From positions 620,001 through 684,000 of the forward strand of contig NZ_QZEZ01000001.1 in NCBI RefSeq assembly GCF_003594885.1: 64,000 bases of DNA, read 5' to 3'. Shown here one piece after another: positions 18,086 through 26,270 of this stretch. The notes under the pieces are model-generated. The model had not been told where the DNA came from and made no database searches. It was given only the letters and a program-made list of their open reading frames with translations. Position 1 is the stretch's first letter. The number at the start of each line of letters is the position of its first letter. Source of the stretch: Vallicoccus soli. Lineage in GTDB: Bacteria; Actinomycetota; Actinomycetes; Motilibacterales; Motilibacteraceae. A program made the position numbers and the translations under genes.

Positions 18086-20560
18086 ATGACGCAGCTGGCG
18101 AGCATGGGCGGGGACACCTCCGCCGACAACGAGTCCGCGGGCGGCGGCGAGAGCCGGGCGCCGCAGCCGTACGCGCTGGGGGAGGTGCCGGGCCCGCTCG
18201 ACCGCGAGCAGCTCCGGCTGCTCGACCAGTGGTGGCGGGCGGCGAACTACCTGTCGGTGGGCCAGATCTACCTCATGGCCGACCCGCTGCTGCGCGAGCC
18301 GCTGCGCCCGGAGCACGTCAAGCCCCGCCTGCTCGGGCACTTCGGGACGGTCCCCGGGCTCAACCTCGTCTACGCGCACGTCAACCGGCTCATCCGCGAG
18401 CGCGACCTCGAGGCGGTGTTCGTCGCGGGGCCCGGGCACGGCGGTCCCGGGCCGAACGCGTGCGCGTGGCTCGAGGGGACGTACACCGAGCTCTACAGCC
18501 ACATCACCCGCGATGAGGAGGGGATGCGCGAGCTGTTCCGCCAGTTCTCCTTCCCGGGCGGCGTCCCGAGCCACTGCGCGCCGGAGACGCCCGGCTCCTT
18601 CCACGAGGGCGGCGAGCTGGGCTACGCCCTCCTGCACGCGTACGGCGCCGTGCTGGACAACCCGGACCTCGTGGCGGTCGCGGTGGTGGGCGACGGCGAG
18701 GCGGAGACCGGCCCGCTCGCGACGTCGTGGCACTGCGGCAAGTTCGTGAACCCGGCCCGCGACGGGGCCGTGCTGCCCGTCCTGCACCTCAACGAGTACA
18801 AGATCGCGAACCCGACCCTCCTCGCCCGCATCCCCGAGGAGGAGCTGCTGACCCTGCTCCGCGGCTACGGGTACGCGCCGCGGGTCGTCGCCGGCAGCGA
18901 CCCGGCGGCGGTGCACCAGGCGACGGCCCGGGCGTTCGACGAGTGCCTCGACGAGATCCGCGCGATCCAGGCCGCGGCCCGCGCCGGGGGCGCCGCGCCG
19001 GAGCGGCGGCCGTGGCCGATGGTCGTGCTGCGCACCCCGAAGGGCTGGACCTGCCCGCCGGTCGTCGACGGCCAGCAGGTGGAGGGCACGTTCCGCGCGC
19101 ACCAGGTGCCCCTGCCGGGCGCCCGGGGCGACGACGGGCACCGGCGCGTCCTCGAGGAGTGGATGCGCTCGTACCGCCCGGAGGAGCTCTTCGACGAGCA
19201 GGGCCGCCCGGTGCAGGAGCTGCTCGAGCTCAACCCGGTCGGGACGCGGCGGATGAGCGCGAGCCCGCACGCCAACGGCAACGTCGTGCGCGACCTGCGC
19301 CTGCCCGACTGGCGGGACTACACGGTCGAGGTGGACCCGGCGCACCGCGGCGCGCTGCTGCACGAGGCGACGCGGGTGCTCGGCACGTGGCTGCGCGACG
19401 TCACCCGGCTCAACCCCGACAACTTCCTCACCTTCGCCCCGGACGAGCTGGCGAGCAACCGCCTGCAGGACATCCTCGAGGTGACGGGGCGGTCCTGGCA
19501 GGCCGAGGTGGGGGAGTTCGACGTCGGCCTGGACCGGCTCGGGCGCACCGTCGAGGTGCTCTCCGAGCACGTCTGCCAGGGCCTGCTCGAGGGCTACACG
19601 CTGACCGGCCGGCACGGGCTGTTCACGTGCTACGAGGCGTTCATCCACATCGTCGACGCGATGTTCAACCAGCACGCCAAGTGGCTGCAGGCGAGCGCCG
19701 CCGTCGAGTGGCGCCACCCGGTGCCGAGCCTGAACTACCTGCTCTCGTCGCACGTCTGGCGCCAGGACCACAACGGGTTCACCCACCAGGACCCGGGCTT
19801 CCTCGACGTCGTGCTCAACAAGGACCCCGCCGTGGTGCGGATCTACCTGCCGCCGGACGCCAACACCCTGCTGTCGACGTACGACCACTGCCTGCGGTCG
19901 CGGCACTACGTCAACGTCGTCGTCGCCGGCAAGCAGCCGCAGCAGGACTGGCTCACGGCCGAGGAGGCGGCCCTGCACTGCGCCCGCGGGGCCGGCATCT
20001 GGGACTGGGCGGGCACGGAGGGCGGCCCGGGCACGCTGCCCGACGTCGTCCTGGCCTGCGCCGGCGACGTGCCGACCCTGGAGACGCTGGCCGCCGCGTC
20101 GATCCTGCGCGAGGAGCTGCCCGACCTCGCCGTGCGGGTCGTCAACGTCGTCGACCTCATGCGCCTGCTGCCGGAGACCGAGCACCCGCACGGGCTGCCG
20201 GACCGCGAGTTCGACACGCTGTTCACCGAGGACCGGCCCGTGGTCTTCGCCTTCCACGGCTACCCGTGGCTGGTGCACCGGCTGACGTACCGCCGCCGCA
20301 ACCACGCCCAGCTGCACGTGCGCGGCTTCAAGGAGAAGGGCACCACGACGACGCCCTTCGACATGGTCATGCTCAACGACCTGGACCGCTACCACCTGGT
20401 CATCGACGTGGTCGACCGCGTCCCGTCGCTCGGTCCCCGCGCCGCCGCGCTGCGCCAGCGGATGGTCGACGCCCGCCTGCGCGCCCGCACCTGGACCCGC
20501 GAGCACGGCGAGGACGCCCCGGAGGTCACCGGGTGGAGCTGGCCGGGGGACGCCCGTTGA
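18086..20560 (+). CDS. xfp: Xylulose-5-P/fructose-6-P phosphoketolase
   Basis: Thiamine-diphosphate enzyme of 824 residues that cleaves xylulose 5-phosphate (and often fructose 6-phosphate) with phosphate to acetyl phosphate plus an aldose phosphate. Visible signatures include GPGHGGPG near the N-terminus, the ThDP motif [15 protein letters not shown] with downstream N, and the C-terminal [12 protein letters not shown]. Length matches the single-domain-set XFP family. The ATG start follows GGGGAG at 18071-18076. Acetate kinase or phosphotransacetylase genes are not adjacent, so the acetyl phosphate is used by enzymes encoded elsewhere. A strong hairpin follows the stop. Confidence 0.96.
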   Translation: MTQLASMGGDTSADNESAGGGESRAPQPYALGEVPGPLDREQLRLLDQWWRAANYLSVGQIYLMADPLLREPLRPEHVKPRLLGHFGTVPGLNLVYAHVNRLIRERDLEAVFVAGPGHGGPGPNACAWLEGTYTELYSHITRDEEGMRELFRQFSFPGGVPSHCAPETPGSFHEGGELGYALLHAYGAVLDNPDLVAVAVVGDGEAETGPLATSWHCGKFVNPARDGAVLPVLHLNEYKIANPTLLARIPEEELLTLLRGYGYAPRVVAGSDPAAVHQATARAFDECLDEIRAIQAAARAGGAAPERRPWPMVVLRTPKGWTCPPVVDGQQVEGTFRAHQVPLPGARGDDGHRRVLEEWMRSYRPEELFDEQGRPVQELLELNPVGTRRMSASPHANGNVVRDLRLPDWRDYTVEVDPAHRGALLHEATRVLGTWLRDVTRLNPDNFLTFAPDELASNRLQDILEVTGRSWQAEVGEFDVGLDRLGRTVEVLSEHVCQGLLEGYTLTGRHGLFTCYEAFIHIVDAMFNQHAKWLQASAAVEWRHPVPSLNYLLSSHVWRQDHNGFTHQDPGFLDVVLNKDPAVVRIYLPPDANTLLSTYDHCLRSRHYVNVVVAGKQPQQDWLTAEEAALHCARGAGIWDWAGTEGGPGTLPDVVLACAGDVPTLETLAAASILREELPDLAVRVVNVVDLMRLLPETEHPHGLPDREFDTLFTEDRPVVFAFHGYPWLVHRLTYRRRNHAQLHVRGFKEKGTTTTPFDMVMLNDLDRYHLVIDVVDRVPSLGPRAAALRQRMVDARLRARTWTREHGEDAPEVTGWSWPGDAR

Positions 20561-20571
20561 CCACGTGAGGC

Positions 20572-20624
20572 AGGCGCACGGGTGCCCGCGGGGCCGCGGG
20601 GCCCCGTCACGCACCCGTGCGCCT
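20572..20624. terminator. Strong bidirectional terminator after xfp
   Basis: A perfect 14-bp stem (AGGCGCACGGGTGC and GCACCCGTGCGCCT) encloses 25 bases that are themselves GC-rich and partly self-complementary. It separates two convergent genes. Confidence 0.75.
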
Positions 20625-20651
20625 CGTCCGGCGCCCGCGCCGCTGCGCCCT

Positions 20652-20695
20652 GCTCGGTGCCGCTCGGTCCTGGTCGGTGCCGCTCAGTCCTGCTC
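20652..20695. repeat. 20-base tandem duplication at the OmpA-like stop
   Basis: CGGTGCCGCTCGGTCCTGGT is followed at once by a copy with two changes. The second copy contains the stop codon of the OmpA-like gene, so it has shaped that protein's last residues. Confidence 0.6.
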
Positions 20696-22279
20696 GGGCT
20701 CCACGGGCACGTCGGTGAGGCGCAGCGCGTCCGAGCCGAGGCCCGCGTCCACCTGCACGGTGACCGTCCCGTGCTCGCCCACCTCCGGGTAGAGGACGCT
20801 GAAGGTCCGCGTCTGGCCACCGTCGAGCCGCGCGAGCGTGTCGAGGTCGGTCAGGGGCAGCCACAGCCGCGCGCCCGTGGGGCCGACGGCCTCGAGGTGG
20901 TCCAGCGGGTAGACGGCCGACCCGCCGAGGAGCACCGTGAGCCCGCCCGCCGAGTGCTGCGGCTGCACGGCGTCCTCGCCGCGGTGGTGCCAGACGCCCG
21001 AGAGCGACGCGAAGCCGAAGGCCGAGTCGACCTCCCGGTCCAGCGCGGTCACCTCCACGTCGAGCACCAGGTGCCCGTCCACCGTCCGGGCCCGCGGTGC
21101 GGCGACGCGGAACGGCCGCGTGGTCCCCACCTCGACCCCCTCCGGCCCGGGCGCCGTGGGACCGTCGAAGGGCGGCAGCCCGCCGCTCGCCCGTACCGGC
21201 GTGCTGGTCGTCACCTCGGAGGCGAGGGTGAGGGTGACGCGCCGGTTGAGGGCGCGCTCGGCGTCGGAGCCGTTCGGCGCCACGGGGTCGAGCTCGCCGC
21301 GGCCCGACGCCCGCAGCGGGTAGGAGCCGGCGTCCACGCGCTCGGCGAGCGCCTGCGCCACCGCCGCGGCCCGGCGCTCGGACAGGGCCTGGTTGTACGC
21401 CTCGTCCCCGCTGTCGTCCGTGTGCCCGACGACGTCGACGGTGCCGGGGGCGCGCTCGGTGAGGCGCGCGGCGGCGACGTCCAGCGCGGCCCGGGCCCGG
21501 GGCGAGAGCTCCGCGGAGTCGACCGCGAAGAGCACGTCCGACCCGAGCGTGACCTGCACCTCCTCCGTGCTCGTGAGGGTGGAGACCGCGCCCTCGAGCT
21601 CGCGGGTGAAGGAGTCGAGCCCGACGGTGCGGGCCTCGACCACGGCGGCGAGGTCGAGCGTTGCGACGTCGCCGGGCGCGGGGGCGCCGGTCGCCCCGGG
21701 GGCGGGCAGCCCGGGGGGAGGCACCTGCCCGTCGACGACGGGGACCTCGGCGAGGTAGGGCGCCGCCGGCAGGAGCAGCCCCAGCGCCTCGACGCCCGGC
21801 GGCGGGGCGGCGTAGGCGAGCTGCAGCCGCGCGCCGCCCGGCCGGACGGTGCCCGCCGGGTCGACGCCGGCCGTCACGGCGTCGCCGTCGGCGTCGACGG
21901 CCACGGGGTGCACCCGGTCGTGGGCGAGGTCGACCAGCCGGACGCCGGCGAGCGCGGGCACGCGCACGGGGGTGGTGGCGCCGAGGGCGCCGCCCAGGGG
22001 CAGCCCGTCCTCGCCGACCGCGTCGGCGCCCAGGTCGATCGTCGCGACCACGTGCTCGCCCACCCGCACCAGGGGGTGGACCCCCGCGGTGACGGTGGTC
22101 CCGCCGAGGGTGAGCTCGACGCGGGCGGCGACGTCCTCGGGGGACGGGCCGGCCGACGGGGCGCCACCGCCCTCCGGCGGCCCGGGACGGGGGTCCCCGC
22201 CGGACGTGCAGGCCGCGAGGGCCCCGGCGAGGCAGGCCGCCGCGACCAGCCGGCGGGCCGGTCCAGGTGTCGTACGCAC
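20684..22279 (-). CDS. OmpA-family cell-envelope lipoprotein
   Basis: Lipoprotein of 531 residues: the signal peptide ends at a lipobox LAAC with C24 as the lipidated residue. An OmpA C-terminal-like peptidoglycan-binding domain spans about 244-353, with LFAVDSAELSPRA, VVGHTDDSGDEAYNQALSERRA and LNRRVTL. Regions on either side are beta-rich and unnamed. Monoderm OmpA-like proteins bind peptidoglycan without being porins. The start is GTG. It lies downstream of the SGNH gene on the same strand with a 52-base gap, so co-transcription is likely. Its place near the murein salvage genes is suggestive only. Confidence 0.85.
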   Translation of the reverse strand: MRTTPGPARRLVAAACLAGALAACTSGGDPRPGPPEGGGAPSAGPSPEDVAARVELTLGGTTVTAGVHPLVRVGEHVVATIDLGADAVGEDGLPLGGALGATTPVRVPALAGVRLVDLAHDRVHPVAVDADGDAVTAGVDPAGTVRPGGARLQLAYAAPPPGVEALGLLLPAAPYLAEVPVVDGQVPPPGLPAPGATGAPAPGDVATLDLAAVVEARTVGLDSFTRELEGAVSTLTSTEEVQVTLGSDVLFAVDSAELSPRARAALDVAAARLTERAPGTVDVVGHTDDSGDEAYNQALSERRAAAVAQALAERVDAGSYPLRASGRGELDPVAPNGSDAERALNRRVTLTLASEVTTSTPVRASGGLPPFDGPTAPGPEGVEVGTTRPFRVAAPRARTVDGHLVLDVEVTALDREVDSAFGFASLSGVWHHRGEDAVQPQHSAGGLTVLLGGSAVYPLDHLEAVGPTGARLWLPLTDLDTLARLDGGQTRTFSVLYPEVGEHGTVTVQVDAGLGSDALRLTDVPVEPEQD

Positions 22280-22331
22280 CGGGACAAGGTCGCACAGGCC
22301 CGGCGAGCCGACGCCGAGGGTGCGGAGCCGG

Positions 22332-24329
22332 TCAGCGCACCCCGGTGAGGTCCCGCACCCGGACGTTGCGGAACGACACCCGGTCCGGGTCGCTGCCGTG
22401 CGCCTGCAGGCCGACGTGCCCGACGAGCACGCGGCTGCTCGTGCCGGGGTCGAGGGGCCGGTCCGGGAAGGGCAGCCCCGGCCGGTTCACGAACTCGTTG
22501 ACGACCTCGCCGTTGCGGATCACCGTGTAGCGCTGCCCGACGACCCGCACCTCGAGGTCGTTCCAGACGCCCTTGGGCGTCGGGTCGGCGCGGTCGAGGC
22601 CGATGTCGGCGAACCCGTACACCGAGCCGGTCTTGCGCGGGTCGTTGCCCTCGGCCTCGGGGGAGTCGTTGACCTGGATCTCGTGCCCGCAGTTGACGGC
22701 GATCCACGAGAGGTTGCCCTGCTCGGAGCCGTTGAAGGTGGTCGGGCAGCCCGGCACCGGCCCGTCGAGGGACGGGAACCGCACCTGCACGCCGCTGTTG
22801 CCGCGGGTGCCCCCGGGCGCGTCGTCCCGGAACTGCAGCCTCAGCGAGAAGTCGGCGTACTGGCGGCGGGTGTACCAGAGCGTGCCGAACCCGCCGTCCT
22901 CGCCGACCCGGCTCCGCAGCACGCCGCCGGGCAGCACGTCGAAGCCGCCGTCGCCGGCGTACTCCCAGCCGTCGAGGGTGCCGTCGAAGATCCGCTGGTA
23001 CGACGACGTGCCGCGCTCGCGGAAGGGCTGCAGCGGCACGGCGCTGCCGAGGGCCGCCATGCCCTCGTCGTTCGGGTGCAGCCCGTCGCCGGAGTCGTAG
23101 CGGGCGAGCATCCGCTGGGGGCGGTCCGGGTCGCGCAGCACGCGGTCCACGTCGACGACCGCGTCGAAGACCCCGCTGGTGCGGATCCACCGGTTGACCG
23201 CCTGGCGCTCGCGCTCCCCCTCCGGGGTCCAGTAGCCGGGGATGGTCGTGCCGCGGTACGGCGCCAGGGTCGCCCCGTGCACGGTGATCCCGCGCTCGTG
23301 CGCCCGGTCCACGATCTGCCGGTACGCCCCGATCACCTGCCGCGCGCTGACGTCCTCGGACGGCGGCGCCACCGACGTCGGGTGGCCGAGGTCGTTGATG
23401 CCGAGCAGCACGACGAGGTGCTCGACGCCGGGCTGGGCGAGCACGTCGCGGTCGAGGCGCCGCAGCGCGCTCTCGCCGAAGAGCGGGCCGATGCCCGCCG
23501 CGTCGGAGTCGGGCAGGGTGTTCCCGTCGTGCAGGAGGCGGTTGCCGCCGATCCCGGCGTTGAGGACCCCGAGGTGGCGCAGCCCCCGCTCGTCCTGGAA
23601 GCGGCGGGCGAGCACGTCGGTCCAGCGGGCGTTCGCCCCCGGGGTCGTCGAGGAGCCGTCGGTGATCGAGTCGCCGAGCGCGACGACCGAGGCGCCGCGG
23701 GCCCGCTCCACGCTCACCCCGGACAGGAAGTACCAGGAGGTCCGCGTCGCACCCGTCGGGAAGCGGCCCTCGCCGGTGGCGTCGCCGTCGGCGAGGTACG
23801 TCGTGGTGAAGGCCGAGCTGTGCAGCGTCGTCGCCGGGGTGCGCCGCGGCAGGTAGAGGTCGACGACGAGGTCCGACCCCGGCGGCAGGCGCAGGTCGAC
23901 GGGGTCGCTCAGCACGGGGGCGCCGGCGGGGACGGTGACGGCGCCGCGCCCGCCGAAGGTCAGGGCCCGGCCGGTGCCGGCGCGGGCCGCGTCGCCGCCG
24001 GCCGAGAGGGCGACGTGCGCGCCGCCGATGCGCAGCGGCCGGTCGCCGTGCTCGTTGGAGAAGCGCACCCGCACCTCGCCGCCGCCGACGCTCGTGCGCA
24101 CGACCTGGCGCAGCGTCTGGTCGTGGAAGACGTCCGGCGACAGCGGCGCGCCCGGGCCCGCGGTCACGGCCGTGGCCCACGTGCCCACGCGCACGGGCTC
24201 CGAGCGCACCGGCCCCTGGTGGGCGGCGCCCGCGGGCGGTGCGGTGAGGGCGAGGCCGGCGGCGGCGAGCAGCGCCACCACCGCCCGTCCGGCGCGGGAG
24301 CGGGGTGGGCGCGGTGCTGCAGCGGTCAT
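22332..24329 (-). CDS. Secreted SGNH esterase fused to a DUF1080 domain
   Basis: Exported protein of 665 residues. A signal peptide spans about 1-36. Residues ~45-200 form a beta-rich N-terminal region. The SGNH/GDSL hydrolase follows with GDSITDG (S221), the NAGIGGN block (260s), GIND (N312) and DGLHPN (D415, H418). From about 447 a DUF1080 (concanavalin-like, 3-keto-disaccharide hydrolase family) domain runs to the end, with the typical FDGTLDGWE opening, ending VSFRNVRVRDL. Together they suggest deacylation of a polysaccharide with a sugar-binding or sugar-cleaving tail. Transcription starts from a good promoter at 24399-24427. Confidence 0.88.
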   Translation of the reverse strand: MTAAAPRPPRSRAGRAVVALLAAAGLALTAPPAGAAHQGPVRSEPVRVGTWATAVTAGPGAPLSPDVFHDQTLRQVVRTSVGGGEVRVRFSNEHGDRPLRIGGAHVALSAGGDAARAGTGRALTFGGRGAVTVPAGAPVLSDPVDLRLPPGSDLVVDLYLPRRTPATTLHSSAFTTTYLADGDATGEGRFPTGATRTSWYFLSGVSVERARGASVVALGDSITDGSSTTPGANARWTDVLARRFQDERGLRHLGVLNAGIGGNRLLHDGNTLPDSDAAGIGPLFGESALRRLDRDVLAQPGVEHLVVLLGINDLGHPTSVAPPSEDVSARQVIGAYRQIVDRAHERGITVHGATLAPYRGTTIPGYWTPEGERERQAVNRWIRTSGVFDAVVDVDRVLRDPDRPQRMLARYDSGDGLHPNDEGMAALGSAVPLQPFRERGTSSYQRIFDGTLDGWEYAGDGGFDVLPGGVLRSRVGEDGGFGTLWYTRRQYADFSLRLQFRDDAPGGTRGNSGVQVRFPSLDGPVPGCPTTFNGSEQGNLSWIAVNCGHEIQVNDSPEAEGNDPRKTGSVYGFADIGLDRADPTPKGVWNDLEVRVVGQRYTVIRNGEVVNEFVNRPGLPFPDRPLDPGTSSRVLVGHVGLQAHGSDPDRVSFRNVRVRDLTGVR

Positions 24330-24398
24330 CGTCGACCGACCTCCGAGGGCGTCGCGGCGGTGCCCGGGACCGGGCGGGGCGCAGGGACGTACGTGTCG

Positions 24399-24427
24399 AA
24401 CCTAGGCACGGCGGTCCCCAGCGTCAA
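24399..24427 (-). promoter_or_regulatory. Predicted promoter of the SGNH-DUF1080 gene
   Basis: On the minus strand TTGACG (24427-24422), exactly 17 bases, then TAGGTT (24404-24399) gives a near-consensus vegetative promoter. The -35 box overlaps the stop codon of the SIR2 gene, so the esterase is transcribed independently of it. Confidence 0.6.
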
Positions 24428-26124
24428 CGGTCGTCACGCTGGGTCACGGCGGTCGCTGCCGTCCCGGCGCCCGCGCCCGCGCCGCCCCGCCGGCCGGGCG
24501 GGCAGCCGCCGAGGCCGTCCTCGAGCAGGGCGCGGACCTCCTCCCACGCCGGGGAGCCCGTGGCCTCCTCGGGCAGCTCGCGCCGCAGCCGGGCGAGGGC
24601 GCCGGCGAGGGCGGCGTCCTGCGGGCTGCGCAGGGCGGCGTACCGGTCGTCGAGGAGCCAGCCGCTGCGGGGGGTCGAGGACGCGGCCACCCGGTCGAGG
24701 AGCACCTCGAGCCGGCGCGCCGCGGCGGGCAGCGGCGTCGTCGCCCCGCCCAGGCTGACCTGCGTCAGGTCCTGGGCCCACAGCTCCTGGCGCAGCGGCT
24801 CCTCGCGCAGGGCCAGCGCGGTGCCGACGGGCGGGCCGCCGTGCTCCTCGCGCAGGCGGCGCACCTGGTGCGCGGCGCGGATGAAGGTGTCGTCGAGGAG
24901 GCTGAACCCGACGAAGAGGACGTGCTGGGCGAGCAGCAGCGAGGGCACCACCCCCGCGAGCGCCGCGCGCTCCTCGGGCAGGCGCAGGAAGCCCTCGCGG
25001 GTCAGCACCACGTCCCCGGGGCGGCGCACGTCCCCGTGCACCTTGAGGAGCCACGGCTCGCCGGGGCCCTGCGCCGGGGCGTCCCCCGGCAGCAGGCGCA
25101 GCGCGCGCCCGGCCCCGGCGAAGGCTACCTCGAGCAGCGGGTCGAAGTTCGTCGTCACGACCTGGCGCACGGGCAGGGCGGCCAGCAGCGCGTGGCTCAG
25201 GGCGTGCTCGGTGCGGTCGTAGAGGCTGCGGAGCTCGTCGGCGAGCCCCTGCGGGCCGAGCCGGCCCTCGAGCAGCTGCGCGGCGTCCGGCGGCGCGAGC
25301 GCGGCCAGGGCCTCGCGCTCGCCGTCCCCGAGGCCGGCGCGCACGGCGAGGCGGTCGAGCAGCTCCTGCCAGACGGGCAGCCCGGCGGCGCGGCTCACGC
25401 CCGCCCCGACGAAGAGGGCGAGCCGCCCGGCCGTCGCGAGCCGGGCGAGCTCGTCGGCGCGGTCGAGCAGCCCCCGCGGCAGCGGCCACCGGCCCTCGCG
25501 CCGGCGGACCTCCTGCGCCGCGGCGTGGTCGCGCGGGTCGGCGAGCACCAGGGCGGCGTCCACGTCGAGCTCCGCGCAGAGCCGGTGCAGCAGCGGGAGC
25601 AGCCCGCCGATGACGTCGCCGCGGCGGCCCGCCGCGCCGCCCTCGCCGGTGCCCACCAGCGGCATCGCCAGCAGCCGCTTGGCCCGCCCGTGCCGCGGGC
25701 CGCCGGGCCGTGCGGCGGCGGCCCGCACGAAGCGCTCCACCTGGGCCGCCAGGCGCTGGACGTCGCCCGAGGCGGTGTCGACCAGCCAGGTGCCCCGCTC
25801 GCCGTCGCCCCGCAGGCGCTCCAGCCCGTCCCCGCCCGCCTCGAGCGCCTCCGCCGCGACGTGCCCGCGCCCGCCGGGACCGGCCCGCAGGGCGTCGCCG
25901 AGCAGCGGCGCGAAGCCGCGGGTCACCCGGCCCTGCGCGTCGGTCGGCACGAGCACGTCGTCGCAGGCGAGGAGCGAGAGGTCCCCGTGCACGACGAAGA
26001 CGTGCGCCGCGTCGGCGCCCTCGGGCGCGGCGGCCGCCGCCTGCGCGGCCCTGGCCGGCCCGGCGCCCTCGTCGTCCTCGTCGACCCGCACGGCGCCCGC
26101 GCTACCCGGGCTGCGCCGGGCCAT
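24424..26124 (-). CDS. SIR2-domain protein with N-terminal macro-like domain
   Basis: Cytoplasmic protein of 566 residues. The second half (about 230-445) is a SIR2-type NAD-binding domain with FVGAGVSRAAGLPVW (GAG at 241), TTNFDPLLE (N326, D328), KVHGD (H363) and VLFVGFSLLDD. The first half (about 41-205) has strands HVFVVHGDLSLLACDDVLVP and LLAMPLVGTGEGG that look like a divergent macro (ADP-ribose-binding) fold; that part is my inference. Stand-alone SIR2 proteins of this sort are often NAD-degrading antiviral effectors, but others are uncharacterised housekeeping proteins. No TIR, Argonaute, nuclease or transposase neighbour is present. Confidence 0.8.
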   Translation of the reverse strand: MARRSPGSAGAVRVDEDDEGAGPARAAQAAAAAPEGADAAHVFVVHGDLSLLACDDVLVPTDAQGRVTRGFAPLLGDALRAGPGGRGHVAAEALEAGGDGLERLRGDGERGTWLVDTASGDVQRLAAQVERFVRAAAARPGGPRHGRAKRLLAMPLVGTGEGGAAGRRGDVIGGLLPLLHRLCAELDVDAALVLADPRDHAAAQEVRRREGRWPLPRGLLDRADELARLATAGRLALFVGAGVSRAAGLPVWQELLDRLAVRAGLGDGEREALAALAPPDAAQLLEGRLGPQGLADELRSLYDRTEHALSHALLAALPVRQVVTTNFDPLLEVAFAGAGRALRLLPGDAPAQGPGEPWLLKVHGDVRRPGDVVLTREGFLRLPEERAALAGVVPSLLLAQHVLFVGFSLLDDTFIRAAHQVRRLREEHGGPPVGTALALREEPLRQELWAQDLTQVSLGGATTPLPAAARRLEVLLDRVAASSTPRSGWLLDDRYAALRSPQDAALAGALARLRRELPEEATGSPAWEEVRALLEDGLGGCPPGRRGGAGAGAGTAATAVTQRDDR

Positions 26125-26175
26125 GCCCGCCTGCCACCCCGCCGGTCGCCACCGTGCGTCGACGGCTCGTGACCG

Positions 26176-26204
26176 TTGACCGCTCCCCGGACCGTAGGTA
26201 TGTT
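26176..26204 (+). promoter_or_regulatory. Predicted promoter of the murein-hydrolase genes
   Basis: TTGACC (26176-26181), a 17-base spacer and TATGTT (26199-26204) form a good vegetative promoter 66 bases before the nagZ start. An imperfect inverted repeat with CCGGA and TCCGG arms (26187-26208) covers the -10 box and could be an operator. Confidence 0.6.
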
Positions 26205-26270
26205 CCGGCGCACCGCAAGACCCGGTGAACGAGCAACATCCGCCCGGTGACCCAGCACCCAGGAGGCCCC

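Noticed and set aside
24424-26124. Anti-phage defence island around the SIR2 gene
   Set aside because: Flanking genes are an esterase and a glycosidase with their own promoters. There is no nuclease, helicase, TIR, transposase or integrase nearby, so only the single gene is noted.
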